From CAYILR01 sp964364175 (GTDB taxonomy: Bacteria > Bdellovibrionota > UBA1018), in NCBI GenBank assembly GCA_964364175.1, contig CAYILR010000019.1, positions 1 through 64,000 of the forward strand: 64,000 nucleotides of DNA, read 5' to 3'. A program made the translations under genes and the position numbers. The notes beneath the pieces are model-generated. The model did not search any database. It saw only the letters and a list, made by a program, of their open reading frames with translations, and had not been told where the DNA came from. Within the stretch, counting starts at the first letter, position 1, and every line of letters starts with the position of its first letter. Of this stretch, positions 9,471 through 17,079 are shown one piece after another.

Positions 9471-9830
9471 ATGAAATATATAATTTTGGCAATTTTGGGG
9501 ATTCAATCGCTGGCCTATGCAGGAACAATCCAGCTTCAAAATGGTGAAAGTATCACGATTCAAGCCAACACTCAGACGACGGTGCAATGTTCGGCAAGTG
9601 GGAATGGAGGTTCGGAACCAGGCCAAGGTTGCGCAGATGCCGCGAATGGATTCCGCTCGACTCTTGAGTATTGCGCGAAGTCGTACTCCGGAGGTTACTG
9701 TGCCAACAGTTTTTGGCCAGAGTTTAAAAAGGATAATCCTGGGTGTATCTATGCAGGCAAAACCGCCTGTTTAGAAGCATGTTCTAAAACTTATAGCGGG
9801 GGATATTGTACAACATCACTCTGCAAATAA
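9471..9830 (+). CDS. Small secreted Cys-rich protein
   Basis: 119 aa with a clear signal peptide (residues 1-17, ending AYAG). The mature part starts with a beta-like stretch rich in Gln and Thr, then a glycine-rich linker, then two copies of a short motif: CAKSYSGGYCANSF and CSKTYSGGYCTTSL. There are about nine cysteines, nearly all in the second half, suggesting a disulfide-knotted domain. The ribosome site is GGGAGAG, 8 nt ahead of the ATG. I do not recognise the family. Possible roles are a secreted effector, enzyme inhibitor or surface protein. Confidence 0.75.
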   Translation: MKYIILAILGIQSLAYAGTIQLQNGESITIQANTQTTVQCSASGNGGSEPGQGCADAANGFRSTLEYCAKSYSGGYCANSFWPEFKKDNPGCIYAGKTACLEACSKTYSGGYCTTSLCK

Positions 9831-9865
9831 ATTTCATGTTTGTGCTAAAACAAGCTGTTTACAAG

Positions 9866-9916
9866 TTATCAACATATTGATAGCTTGTATTGACAAACTA
9901 TCAATATGTTGATAAT
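9866..9916 (+). promoter_or_regulatory. Twin palindromic operators around a consensus -35 box
   Basis: Two 18-bp arms (9866-9883 and 9898-9915) are perfect reverse complements of each other, and each contains the palindrome ATCAAYATRTTGAT. Their centres lie 32 bp apart, about three helical turns. A perfect TTGACA (9890-9895) sits in the spacer, and GATAAT (9911-9916) forms a -10 inside the right arm with a short 15-base spacer. A start near 9923 would leave only about five bases before the ATG at 9928, so the mRNA may be nearly leaderless. This looks like a tightly repressed promoter. Confidence 0.65.
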
Positions 9917-9927
9917 CTGTTCATGGT

Positions 9928-11106
9928 ATGGAAATAAGATATCTATCTAATTCTATTGAAAAAGATGCTTTAGCAGAGAAAAAAATGGCCTTTCTATCTG
10001 GACCCAGACAGGTGGGAAAAACTACTCTGGCAAAAGGGCTATTGGAGTCCACTGAGAATTATTACACTTGGGATGCTTCCGCATTTCGGAGAGCTTGGAC
10101 TAAGGATTCAATCCATGCTGTTTCCGGCCGTGGTAACGGGCTGGTTGTACTCGACGAGATTCATAAAGATAAAAAATGGAAAACTCGGTTGAAAGGTTTG
10201 TTTGATACACAGGGCGATCGTGTTCCGATTTTGGTGACTGGAAGTGGAAAACTTGAAATGTATCGCAAGGGCAGCGATAGCTTGATGGGGCGATATTTTC
10301 CGTATCGGATGCTTCCTTTTACGGTAGGTGAATCTCCACAGTCGCCACTGCCTGATCAAGTTTTGGAATTCAAAAAGCCTCACTATCATTGGAAGGATCT
10401 CCTGCAATTAGGAGGATTTCCAGAACCATTTTTTGGGGCGAGTGAACAAAAAGCAATTCGCTGGAGTCGTCTTAGGCTGGATCGATTAATCGAAGAAGAC
10501 GTCCGTGATTTTAAAAATATCTCTTCGTCCTTCTCCATGAGGTTGCTTTGTGAGTTGCTGCCAGAAAAAGTAGGAGGACTGTTTTCGGTTCTTTCGCTGA
10601 GAGAGGACCTCGACTTGGCTTATGCCACAGTTCGAAGCTGGGTTCAGCTTCTTGAGTCACTTTATTTTTGTTTTAGAATCAAACCTTATTCAAAAAAAAT
10701 TATACGCAGTCTAAAAGCTGAGCCTAAATTATTTCTTTTTGATCTGTTGAGAATTCCAAAGGAAAGAGAATCAGCTCGACTTGAAAATCTAGCAGCATTG
10801 CATTTGCTGAAAGCTTGTTTTTATTGGACTGATGTTGCTTTGGGAGAATTTGAATTGTTTTTCGTGAGGGATAGGCAAAAGCGTGAAGTGGATTTTCTAT
10901 TGGTGAGGGATCATAAACCTTGGATGTTGGTGGAATGTAAATCAAATTCAAAACATCCGAGTGAGCATCTTCTTTATTTTAAAAAACTACTGAATGTACC
11001 GCACGCGATTCAACTCGTCTCAAGCCCTACGGAATATGATCGCTGGTTTGCAGAGTCTCAAGTGAGAGTAGTTCATTATGAGAAATTTTTCTCTAACTGG
11101 GTTTGA
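9928..11106 (+). CDS. AAA ATPase with DUF4143 (orphan ATP-binding protein)
   Basis: 392 aa. Walker A is GPRQVGKTT (residues 25-33), Walker B is LVVLDEIHKDKKW, and a sensor-like VTGSGKLEM follows. The C-terminal half matches DUF4143, with a nuclease-like EVDFLLVRDHKPWMLVECKS. Such proteins are common as lone accessory genes, often with toxin-antitoxin or defence loci; their function is unresolved. The upstream ATG at 9923 meets a stop after four codons, so 9928 is the start. No ribosome site is visible, fitting a leaderless mRNA from the palindromic promoter. The stop lies one base from the stop of the convergent gene at 11108. Confidence 0.85.
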   Translation: MEIRYLSNSIEKDALAEKKMAFLSGPRQVGKTTLAKGLLESTENYYTWDASAFRRAWTKDSIHAVSGRGNGLVVLDEIHKDKKWKTRLKGLFDTQGDRVPILVTGSGKLEMYRKGSDSLMGRYFPYRMLPFTVGESPQSPLPDQVLEFKKPHYHWKDLLQLGGFPEPFFGASEQKAIRWSRLRLDRLIEEDVRDFKNISSSFSMRLLCELLPEKVGGLFSVLSLREDLDLAYATVRSWVQLLESLYFCFRIKPYSKKIIRSLKAEPKLFLFDLLRIPKERESARLENLAALHLLKACFYWTDVALGEFELFFVRDRQKREVDFLLVRDHKPWMLVECKSNSKHPSEHLLYFKKLLNVPHAIQLVSSPTEYDRWFAESQVRVVHYEKFFSNWV

Positions 11107-11107
11107 G

Positions 11108-11566
11108 TTAGATAGACGCAGGCTGGTGAATCAGCACCTTGATGTCATTGCTGAAAAACACTTCGACCTTATTGGGAAAAATAATCTTGCTGACGATGCC
11201 ATCTCCAAAATTGGGATGATTGATCTTGTCGCCGATCACAAACTGCGTGCGGATGCTATAGGTCTTAGACGGGGCGCCTGCTTTGGTTTGCATCAGCTTG
11301 CGCCATTCGAGTTCAATTGAGCTGCCGGCGGTAGCGCGTTCTTCTTTTTTCGCAGAATTTTTTACAGCTCTCTCATGCTTCTGCGCTTCTGATTCGGGTT
11401 CGGTCACGCCCTTGGGTGCGCGGAAGGTATGGTCTTTTTTGCAAGTTCTGCATTGGACCTTGGCGATTCGATCTCCGGTCATGGCGACGATCGTGTGGCG
11501 CAGATCCATTTTGCAGCTGGTACAATAGGCTAGGGCTTCTTTTCCGACGGAGCTGTAGTTGGACAT
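11108..11566 (-). CDS. Zinc-ribbon protein with a Tudor/CarD-like C-terminal domain
   Basis: 152 aa. Two CxxC pairs near the N-terminus (Cys15/18 and Cys39/42; CTSCKMDLRH and VQCRTCKKDH) form a probable zinc ribbon. A charged Ala/Lys/Glu linker follows. The C-terminal 45 residues (VIGDKINHPNFGDGIVSKI and on) resemble the Tudor-like fold found at the end of UvrD/PcrA helicases and in CarD, which binds RNA polymerase or nucleic acid. A role in transcription or DNA metabolism is plausible but unproven. It lies 53 nt upstream of the permease gene's stop and may be the last gene of the long minus-strand unit. Confidence 0.65.
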   Translation of the reverse strand: MSNYSSVGKEALAYCTSCKMDLRHTIVAMTGDRIAKVQCRTCKKDHTFRAPKGVTEPESEAQKHERAVKNSAKKEERATAGSSIELEWRKLMQTKAGAPSKTYSIRTQFVIGDKINHPNFGDGIVSKIIFPNKVEVFFSNDIKVLIHQPASI

Positions 11567-11619
11567 AAAACCAGTCTAAATTAGAGGGGCGATTGTAGTA
11601 AAGGGGGGAAGTACTTCGT

Positions 11620-12423
11620 TTAAATTCTTTCTCCACCCATTCGATCCCTGAGTCCATCCCCAAAATAATTGAAGGCAATCAGAGTCACGAACAAAATAAT
11701 CCCAGGGAAAATCATCAGGTGTGGATAGCTTTGCATCCCACGGAATCCTTCGTTCGCCAGACTGCCCCAGCTCGAGAGAGGGGGCTGAATTCCTAGTCCA
11801 ATAAACGACAGGAAGCTTTCGGACATGATATTGGTTGGGATTTGAAAGGTCACAGAAACAATCATGGGACCTAGGATATTGGGAAGAATGTGCCTAAACA
11901 CAATACTGGAATTGGACGCTCCTGCTGCACGCGCCGCTTCGACATAGGCAAATTCCTTGGCCTGAATCACCTGAGCACGAACCAGCCGAGCTTGAGTCAC
12001 CCAGGAGGTGACTCCGATAGCAATCAGGATTCCAAAAACCCCTTTCCCCAGAAAAATCATGACGAGGATCGCAATGAGCGTAGAGGGAAAAATATAAAAC
12101 AAGTCCGCCACCCGCATAATCAGCAGATCCGCCAACCCGCCTTTGAATCCAGCAATCGCCCCCGCAACCGTGCCAAGAATCAAAGCGAAGAGAGCCGTGA
12201 TCAACCCCACCATCAACGAAGTGCGGGCCCCATAAATAATCCGGCTATACAAATCCCGACCCAGCGTATCCGTGCCCATCCAGTGCTGCAGCGAAGGCGA
12301 CTGCAACTGCTCAACAATGTTCTGCTCATCGTAGCTATAACGAGTCACCCACGGCGCCATGATGGCCAGCAACGAGATCACCAAAAGAAGAACTAGGCTG
12401 ATAGTAAAAGTTCGTCTACGCAT
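11620..12423 (-). CDS. ABC transporter permease, OppC/DppC type
   Basis: 267 aa inner-membrane permease. It starts with a membrane segment (residues 5-25), then the periplasmic N-terminal region with WMGTDTLGRDLYSRIIYGAR, a hallmark of DppC/OppC proteins. Five further membrane helices surround the EAA loop (EAARAAGASNSSIVFRHILPN) that contacts the ATPase. The family imports peptides, nickel or related solutes. The matching OppB-like permease lies upstream, but no substrate-binding protein or ATPase for this importer is in the window. The 144-nt gap to the OppB gene holds cruciform element 2, unusual inside a paired permease unit. Confidence 0.88.
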   Translation of the reverse strand: MRRRTFTISLVLLLVISLLAIMAPWVTRYSYDEQNIVEQLQSPSLQHWMGTDTLGRDLYSRIIYGARTSLMVGLITALFALILGTVAGAIAGFKGGLADLLIMRVADLFYIFPSTLIAILVMIFLGKGVFGILIAIGVTSWVTQARLVRAQVIQAKEFAYVEAARAAGASNSSIVFRHILPNILGPMIVSVTFQIPTNIMSESFLSFIGLGIQPPLSSWGSLANEGFRGMQSYPHLMIFPGIILFVTLIAFNYFGDGLRDRMGGERI

Positions 12424-12449
12424 TCCCGCCCCCGTTCACGGGACAAGCT

Positions 12450-12566
12450 TTGCGGCGGTCTAATAATAAATACAACTTTGCGGATTCACGCTGCGCCACG
12501 ATGGCGCGTAAGCGTGCGGACAGGAGTCCCATTCGCAAAGTTGTATTTATTATTAGACCGCCGCAA
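12450..12566. repeat. Cruciform element 2: long inverted repeat with structured core
   Basis: A perfect 31-bp inverted repeat (12452-12482 with 12534-12564) extends to about 36 bp counting flanking pairs and one G-U-type pair. The core (12483-12533) begins GATTC and folds into two hairpins: GCGCC-ACGAT-GGCGC, enclosed by a 6-bp CACGCT/AGCGTG stem, and GGAC-AGGA-GTCC. The core aligns closely with that of the element at 4019-4133, while the arms do not. It separates the OppB-like and OppC-like permease genes on the minus strand and may attenuate or process their shared transcript. Confidence 0.85.
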
Positions 12567-12567
12567 C

Positions 12568-13485
12568 TCATTGATAACGCATCCTAGGATCCACCCAAGT
12601 TGTGGCTACTTCAGATGCAAAATTGCAAAGCAACAAGATTGCCCCATAAACCATCGTAACTCCCATCACGAGCGGATAATCCCGATTCAAAACCGCACTG
12701 ACAAAATATCTGCCGAGTCCCGGAATCTGAAAAACCGTTTCGACGACGAACGATCCAGTAATCAAGTTCGCCGCGATCGGACCCAGCAGCGCAACAATGG
12801 GAATCATGGAATTTCTGAGTGCGTGTTTGAAAACCACAGTGCCTTCACTCAGTCCTTTTCCATAAGCCGTGCGGATATAATCCGCTGAGAGTGCTTCCAT
12901 CATCGCTGATCGAGTCAGTCTCGCGACGATTGCAATGGGTCGCAGAGATAAAGTCAAAATCGGCAATACCAAAGAAACTGGTCCTTCATAGAGTGCAGGA
13001 GGCAGCAAGTTCAGCCAGGTGGAAAAAATCAAAATCAATGCACTGGCCATGAGATATGCGGGAAGATTGACTCCAGAGATGGCAAGCCACATCGCAGAGG
13101 TGTCCCACCACGTTCCGCGTTTCCAAGCAGCACTGCATCCCAGGACAAGCCCCAGAACCATGGCAAGCACGAGCGAAATTCCACCGGTCACCATCGAGAT
13201 GGGAAGCGATTCCCAAATCATTTCGCTGACGGGAGTTCCCAGGTATTGAAAAGATTCTTTGAAGTCGCCGTGCAAAGCTCCCGAGAACCAACTCCAAAAT
13301 TGTGTCCAGAGAGAATCGTCCAAGTGGTACTTCGCTGCAATTGCCGCCATGATTTCGGGCGGGAGGACGCGGTCCGTATCAAACGGGCCACCGGGAGCCA
13401 GTCGCAAAGCAAAGAACACCAGCACACTGACCATGAACAAAGTCAAAACCGTGCTCGAAAGTCGTTGGGCCAGTGGTCTCCACAT
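12568..13485 (-). CDS. ABC transporter permease, OppB/DppB type
   Basis: 305 aa from the ATG at 13485, which gives the standard family start (MWRPLAQRLSSTVLTLFMVS, then VFFALRLAPGGPF). An open frame continues 33 codons upstream to 13584 but overlaps the preceding gene and looks non-coding, so I reject that start. There are six membrane helices and an EAA-type loop around ALSADYIRTAYGKGLSE. It is the partner of the OppC-like permease downstream. It begins 5 nt after the stop of the DUF429-like gene, so it belongs to the same packed transcription unit. The substrate is unknown. Confidence 0.9.
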   Translation of the reverse strand: MWRPLAQRLSSTVLTLFMVSVLVFFALRLAPGGPFDTDRVLPPEIMAAIAAKYHLDDSLWTQFWSWFSGALHGDFKESFQYLGTPVSEMIWESLPISMVTGGISLVLAMVLGLVLGCSAAWKRGTWWDTSAMWLAISGVNLPAYLMASALILIFSTWLNLLPPALYEGPVSLVLPILTLSLRPIAIVARLTRSAMMEALSADYIRTAYGKGLSEGTVVFKHALRNSMIPIVALLGPIAANLITGSFVVETVFQIPGLGRYFVSAVLNRDYPLVMGVTMVYGAILLLCNFASEVATTWVDPRMRYQ

Positions 13486-13490
13486 ACGGA

Positions 13491-14339
13491 CTAAGGTTTC
13501 CAATCCGGATAGAGCACCCATCCTGTGTGAGCAGGCATGCCCGAAGGTGGATCTGCGCACGCACCGAGATCTTTCATCATGCAAGTGAATGCGCAGACAA
13601 AAGCATCGAATGCGGGAAGACTCTCAGAAAGTTTTCTCATATCTCTTTCATAAATAAAAATACCATAACTTTTGACCAGCGTATCCAGGATCTCAGCGCG
13701 GGCGTGAACGCCTTCCTCAAGTTGTCGGTATGCGCGCAAAGTTTTTTTAGAAAGTCCCAGATCCATGGCCATCAATGCGATGCTGAGTTTGGGCCAGACT
13801 TCGTGGATCTGGACCAGATTTTTCAGATGGCGACTGAGGAAGAACATCCGCGCGGTTCGTGGCGCCTTGCTGCCGCCCAGTGCTTCGTCGATTTCAAATC
13901 GGCAATCCTCGGGCAAATTGGGCAGGACTTTGTGCCTGATCCAAATTTCCATCGGACGTTGAGTGTAAGGAGTGATGGGGGATTCTTTTTTCCCCTTTTT
14001 GATCAAGGAACGCATCCATTTCACGGAAGGAACCGTGCATTTCTCCGGCAGAGGGCAGGTTTTGCGTGTGCATTCGATGCAGGGAGGCAGATCGATGGGC
14101 ACGTTGACAGCGAGCTGGACCGACTGCGGTGGAAAATCCTGGATCGATTCACGAATCGTTTCCAAAAGAGCAGCATCCCCCGTCATCTCACCGTCCCCAG
14201 AAATGCGATCATAGATATCGAGGAGAAAAAGTTTTTGCTCTTTGGGATAATGTTCGAGAACCGCAAGGGTAGTTTTTTGGTTCTTAGCTCCTGCTAATTC
14301 CAATCCCAGGTAGCGCCTGGAAATCCATCCGTGTTTCAA
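13491..14339 (-). CDS. DUF429-like predicted RNase H-fold nuclease
   Basis: 282 aa. The start YLGLELAGAKNQKTTLAVL, the middle IHEVWPKLSIALM, and the late ESLPAFDAFVCAFTCMM and GWVLYP fit the pattern of DUF429 proteins, predicted RNase H-like nucleases. A Cys cluster (CIECTRKTCPLPEKC) near residue 90 suggests a bound zinc or iron-sulfur site not usual in the family. The start codon is TTG at 14339, overlapping the previous gene's TGA by 4 nt (TTGA), which implies translational coupling to the GHMP kinase. Function unknown; the family call is by eye. Confidence 0.6.
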   Translation of the reverse strand: MKHGWISRRYLGLELAGAKNQKTTLAVLEHYPKEQKLFLLDIYDRISGDGEMTGDAALLETIRESIQDFPPQSVQLAVNVPIDLPPCIECTRKTCPLPEKCTVPSVKWMRSLIKKGKKESPITPYTQRPMEIWIRHKVLPNLPEDCRFEIDEALGGSKAPRTARMFFLSRHLKNLVQIHEVWPKLSIALMAMDLGLSKKTLRAYRQLEEGVHARAEILDTLVKSYGIFIYERDMRKLSESLPAFDAFVCAFTCMMKDLGACADPPSGMPAHTGWVLYPDWKP

Positions 14340-15442
14340 GCAGACACCTGGATTTGGAGGCCACCCGAAACTCCTTGGAATGGCAGCGGGCGAATGCCAG
14401 GTATTGCGGCAATTTTGCCGCGCAGGAAATCTGCTTTTTTCTGATCCCCGGTGGGTTCAAAAACAAAGAAGCATCCACCGCCGCCAGCACCGCAGATTTT
14501 TCCGGCACAGCGGCCTTCTTGTTCCGCGATTTTGAAAGCTTGATCCATTTCGGGTGTGCTGATTCCTGCAGCAAGTCCTTTGCGAGCAGCCCACTCTGCG
14601 GCAATTGCATCGTTGACAGCACTCCAGTTCGAGCTGGATGCAGCAGTTAAATTCTCAAACGCGGATTCCAATTCCTGTGTAGCTTGCGAAATTGAACGAA
14701 ACATCGCGCGCACGGATGGATCTCCATCAATAAAAGATTTGTAGAGCGCCCAATTATTGATTCCGCTATTTCTCGATTGGCCCGAATAAAAAAGCAGGAT
14801 CCGTTTTTCAAGTTCAGGGATCAGGGTCTGCGGGAGGTATTTTCGGGTGTGTTTTGCGACTCCCCAAGCGAGCTTTTGCAGCCCTCCATACATTGCACCA
14901 TAATAATCCTGCAAGCCTGCAGGAACTCGAATCAAGGTAGTTTCAATGTCGCGTGCAATCTCAATCAGATTTTCGCCATCGGTGAGGGGATTCACGGTCT
15001 TGCTCTCTGCCCAGGACGAAAGTGCACCCAACATGGCAATCGCAAGAGTGGAAGATCCTCCGAGTCCTGCTCCTGCAGGGCTCTGGGCGGAAGTTTTTAA
15101 TCGGAGGTCGGCCGCGTGTGCAGGTTCGGTTTTGCGAGTAAAATACGAGATCAGCTTGCCGCTCAAAATCAAAGAAGGCGGAAGTGAGTCCACTCGTTTT
15201 TCTAGCTCGTCCCAAGTCAGACGAGTCTCGGCGTGTTGATCATGAGATTGAAGAGTAATGCTGGGTTTTTGTCCTGCGGGTGTATCAGTAATCTCTAGCT
15301 GTGCTTGCGCATATAAATTAATGCCGAGATTGATCGTCAGAGCGGGCGCGTTCAGTTGTGAATTGAGCAGATAAATAGGCCAAATGTCGATTGTGCCACC
15401 TGCTAAATCAATTCGCGTCGGAGCCTTGGAATCAATGATCAT
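14336..15442 (-). CDS. GHMP-family sugar/small-molecule kinase
   Basis: 368 aa from the ATG at 15442 (a TTG at 15460 is a weaker option). It opens KAPTRIDLAGGTIDIWP, the GHMP-kinase N-terminal motif, most like D-glycero-D-manno-heptose 7-phosphate kinases. The ATP-binding loop is PAGAGLGGSSTLAIA, and motif 3 is KICGAGGGGCFFVFEP near the C-terminus. The substrate could be a heptose phosphate, another sugar or mevalonate; context does not decide. It overlaps the hpt 3' end by 11 nt and the DUF429-like gene by 4 nt. Confidence 0.8.
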   Translation of the reverse strand: MIIDSKAPTRIDLAGGTIDIWPIYLLNSQLNAPALTINLGINLYAQAQLEITDTPAGQKPSITLQSHDQHAETRLTWDELEKRVDSLPPSLILSGKLISYFTRKTEPAHAADLRLKTSAQSPAGAGLGGSSTLAIAMLGALSSWAESKTVNPLTDGENLIEIARDIETTLIRVPAGLQDYYGAMYGGLQKLAWGVAKHTRKYLPQTLIPELEKRILLFYSGQSRNSGINNWALYKSFIDGDPSVRAMFRSISQATQELESAFENLTAASSSNWSAVNDAIAAEWAARKGLAAGISTPEMDQAFKIAEQEGRCAGKICGAGGGGCFFVFEPTGDQKKADFLRGKIAAIPGIRPLPFQGVSGGLQIQVSA

Positions 15443-15980
15443 GCTCAAAATAGCCAACAAAGGGCAGATTGCGGTATTTGCCCGCGTAATCCATGCCGTA
15501 ACCGACTACGAACTCGCTGCCGATTTTGAAACCCAGATAATCGACATCCACAGTGGCTTTGAGAGATTCGGGTTTGAGCAACAAGGAGCAAACTTTGATG
15601 CTCGCGGGTCTTCTGGTTTTAAACATGTTTAATATATACGCAAGCGTGAGTCCGGAATCGACGATGTCCTCCACAATCAGAAGGTGCTTGCCCTCGAGAG
15701 GCTCAGCGATGTCCATGGTGACTTTGACTTCACCCGATGTCACAGAACGATTTCCATAACTGGAAACGCCTAGAAAATCACAAGTGACGGGAACGTCGAG
15801 CTGGCGAATGAGATCTGCGAAGAAAATAAAGCTGCCGCGCAGAATGCAAATCGCCATGATGGGTTTGTTGGCGTAGTCCACGTTGATTTCTTGCGCCAGC
15901 TCCGATAGGCGCTGCTGGATTTTGACTTCTGGAATTAGGACTTTGGGTTGCTTAACGGAAAATTCATCTGAGCTCGACAT
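15432..15980 (-). CDS. hpt: Hypoxanthine phosphoribosyltransferase
   Basis: 182 aa cytoplasmic purine-salvage enzyme joining hypoxanthine or guanine to PRPP. The PRPP-binding loop is HLLIVEDIVDSGLTLAYIL, the early ILRGSFIFFADLIRQL matches the pyrophosphate loop, and VDYLGFKIGSEFVVGYGMDY near the end is the typical purine-binding stretch. Length is normal. Its start overlaps the end of tdk by 17 nt, pairing two nucleotide-salvage genes within the minus-strand unit. Confidence 0.93.
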   Translation of the reverse strand: MSSSDEFSVKQPKVLIPEVKIQQRLSELAQEINVDYANKPIMAICILRGSFIFFADLIRQLDVPVTCDFLGVSSYGNRSVTSGEVKVTMDIAEPLEGKHLLIVEDIVDSGLTLAYILNMFKTRRPASIKVCSLLLKPESLKATVDVDYLGFKIGSEFVVGYGMDYAGKYRNLPFVGYFEHDH

Positions 15981-16614
15981 GTGGATTTCCTTTGGGTGGA
16001 GTCGTCAGTGTAATAGGCGGTGGTGTTGCGGAGAGCGAAACTTGAGCTGTCGCGATCTCACCTGGTTCGTGGCAAAAACGGCAACGGGCTTCGTACATAT
16101 CCTTTGCGCCGACAGCTATTTTTGCTGTGGTTTGAACATCGATCCTCTGTGAACGGGATGCAGGATTGCCGCAGACCATGCAAACTGCAGAAAGCTTGGT
16201 GACATACTCCGCAACGGCCAAAAGTGCAGGCATGGGGCCGAAGGGATTGCCCAAGAAGTCGAGGTCAAGTCCAGCAACAATGACTCGGATTCCACGGAAT
16301 GCGAGTTTTTGGGCTACTTCAACCACAGCATCATCAAAAAATTGAGCTTCATCTATTCCGACAACGCGGGTGTTGTCATCGGTCAAGCGCAGGATCTCAG
16401 TCGCGGTGTCGACGGGTCGAGATAAAATCCGATTGGCGTCATGACTTTGCACGAAATCAGCACTGTAGCGATTGTCGATGACGGGTTTGAAAACTTGAAC
16501 TTTCTGACGGCCGATTTGTGCCCGCTTCACTCGGCGCAAAAGTTCTTCAGTTTTTCCGCTGAACATGCTGCCGCAAATGATTTCTATAGTACCGGATTGG
16601 GATCGATGAAACAT
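15964..16614 (-). CDS. tdk: Thymidine kinase
   Basis: 216 aa type II thymidine kinase. The P-loop GSMFSGKTEELLRR follows the usual SGTIEIICG. VVGIDEAQFFDD is the Walker-B-like DEAQF motif, and four cysteines (CMVCG and CRFCH) hold the structural zinc. The ATG at 16614 has AGGAG six bases upstream and is preferred over the ATG at 16629. It overlaps hpt by 17 nt, forming a deoxynucleoside/purine salvage pair. It lies 30 nt after the secreted-protein gene at 16645. Confidence 0.95.
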   Translation of the reverse strand: MFHRSQSGTIEIICGSMFSGKTEELLRRVKRAQIGRQKVQVFKPVIDNRYSADFVQSHDANRILSRPVDTATEILRLTDDNTRVVGIDEAQFFDDAVVEVAQKLAFRGIRVIVAGLDLDFLGNPFGPMPALLAVAEYVTKLSAVCMVCGNPASRSQRIDVQTTAKIAVGAKDMYEARCRFCHEPGEIATAQVSLSATPPPITLTTPPKGNPHVELR

Positions 16615-16644
16615 GCTGACTCCTAGCATGAAAAACTAGCAAAA

Positions 16645-17079
16645 TCACTTGCCGGAGTACAGCAGAAAGTCCCCTTCGCGGCTGATTCGATTGAAGTGCA
16701 TGGACTCCTGCGCAGAGGTGCGACAACCCTCGACAGTTCGTATTCCGCTTGAGTTTTTGAGTGATAGCCAATAGGTGGAGCGGCAAGGGGCGGTGGAGGC
16801 TACCGATCGTTCGAGCTTAGGTTTTTCAGTCATCCAGGATTGGACTTTGGTGACCCAGTTTTCAAAGTTCTTGGCTTCCAAATGCTTTGAGGATTTGAGG
16901 ATTTTTTGATTCAGAAAGCTTTTTCCTTCGATTTGATCACCATGAGACCAGGCATGAAATCGATACTGGTCGTGTCCCAGAACGTAGGAGAATTCGACGT
17001 CGATATCTTCTGCCTGGGCAGCGCTAGTTAAAAACAGAAACAATAGGAGAAGGCTTTTTTTAATGATGAGTTTTTTCAT
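16645..17079 (-). CDS. Small secreted protein, unknown function
   Basis: 144 aa starting at the ATG at 17079, which overlaps the stop of the metalloprotease gene as ATGA. A strong signal peptide (MKKLIIKKSLLLLFLFLTSA) is cut near AQAED. The mature 120 residues begin DIDVEFSYVLGHDQYRFHAW and hold two cysteines (CRSTYWLSL and VEGCRTSAQ) that could form one disulfide. I do not recognise the family. Coupling to the upstream metalloprotease suggests the two act in the same compartment. Confidence 0.7.
   Translation of the reverse strand: MKKLIIKKSLLLLFLFLTSAAQAEDIDVEFSYVLGHDQYRFHAWSHGDQIEGKSFLNQKILKSSKHLEAKNFENWVTKVQSWMTEKPKLERSVASTAPCRSTYWLSLKNSSGIRTVEGCRTSAQESMHFNRISREGDFLLYSGK

Noticed and set aside
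3972..12447. Shared CCCGTTCAC left of cruciform elements 1 and 2 as a common boundary
   Set aside because: Nine bases at different distances from the arms, and absent at element 3; likely chance.
13473..14297. 274-codon frame antisense to the DUF429-like gene
   Set aside because: The minus-strand gene is coupled to its neighbours on both sides and has family motifs; the plus frame has neither.
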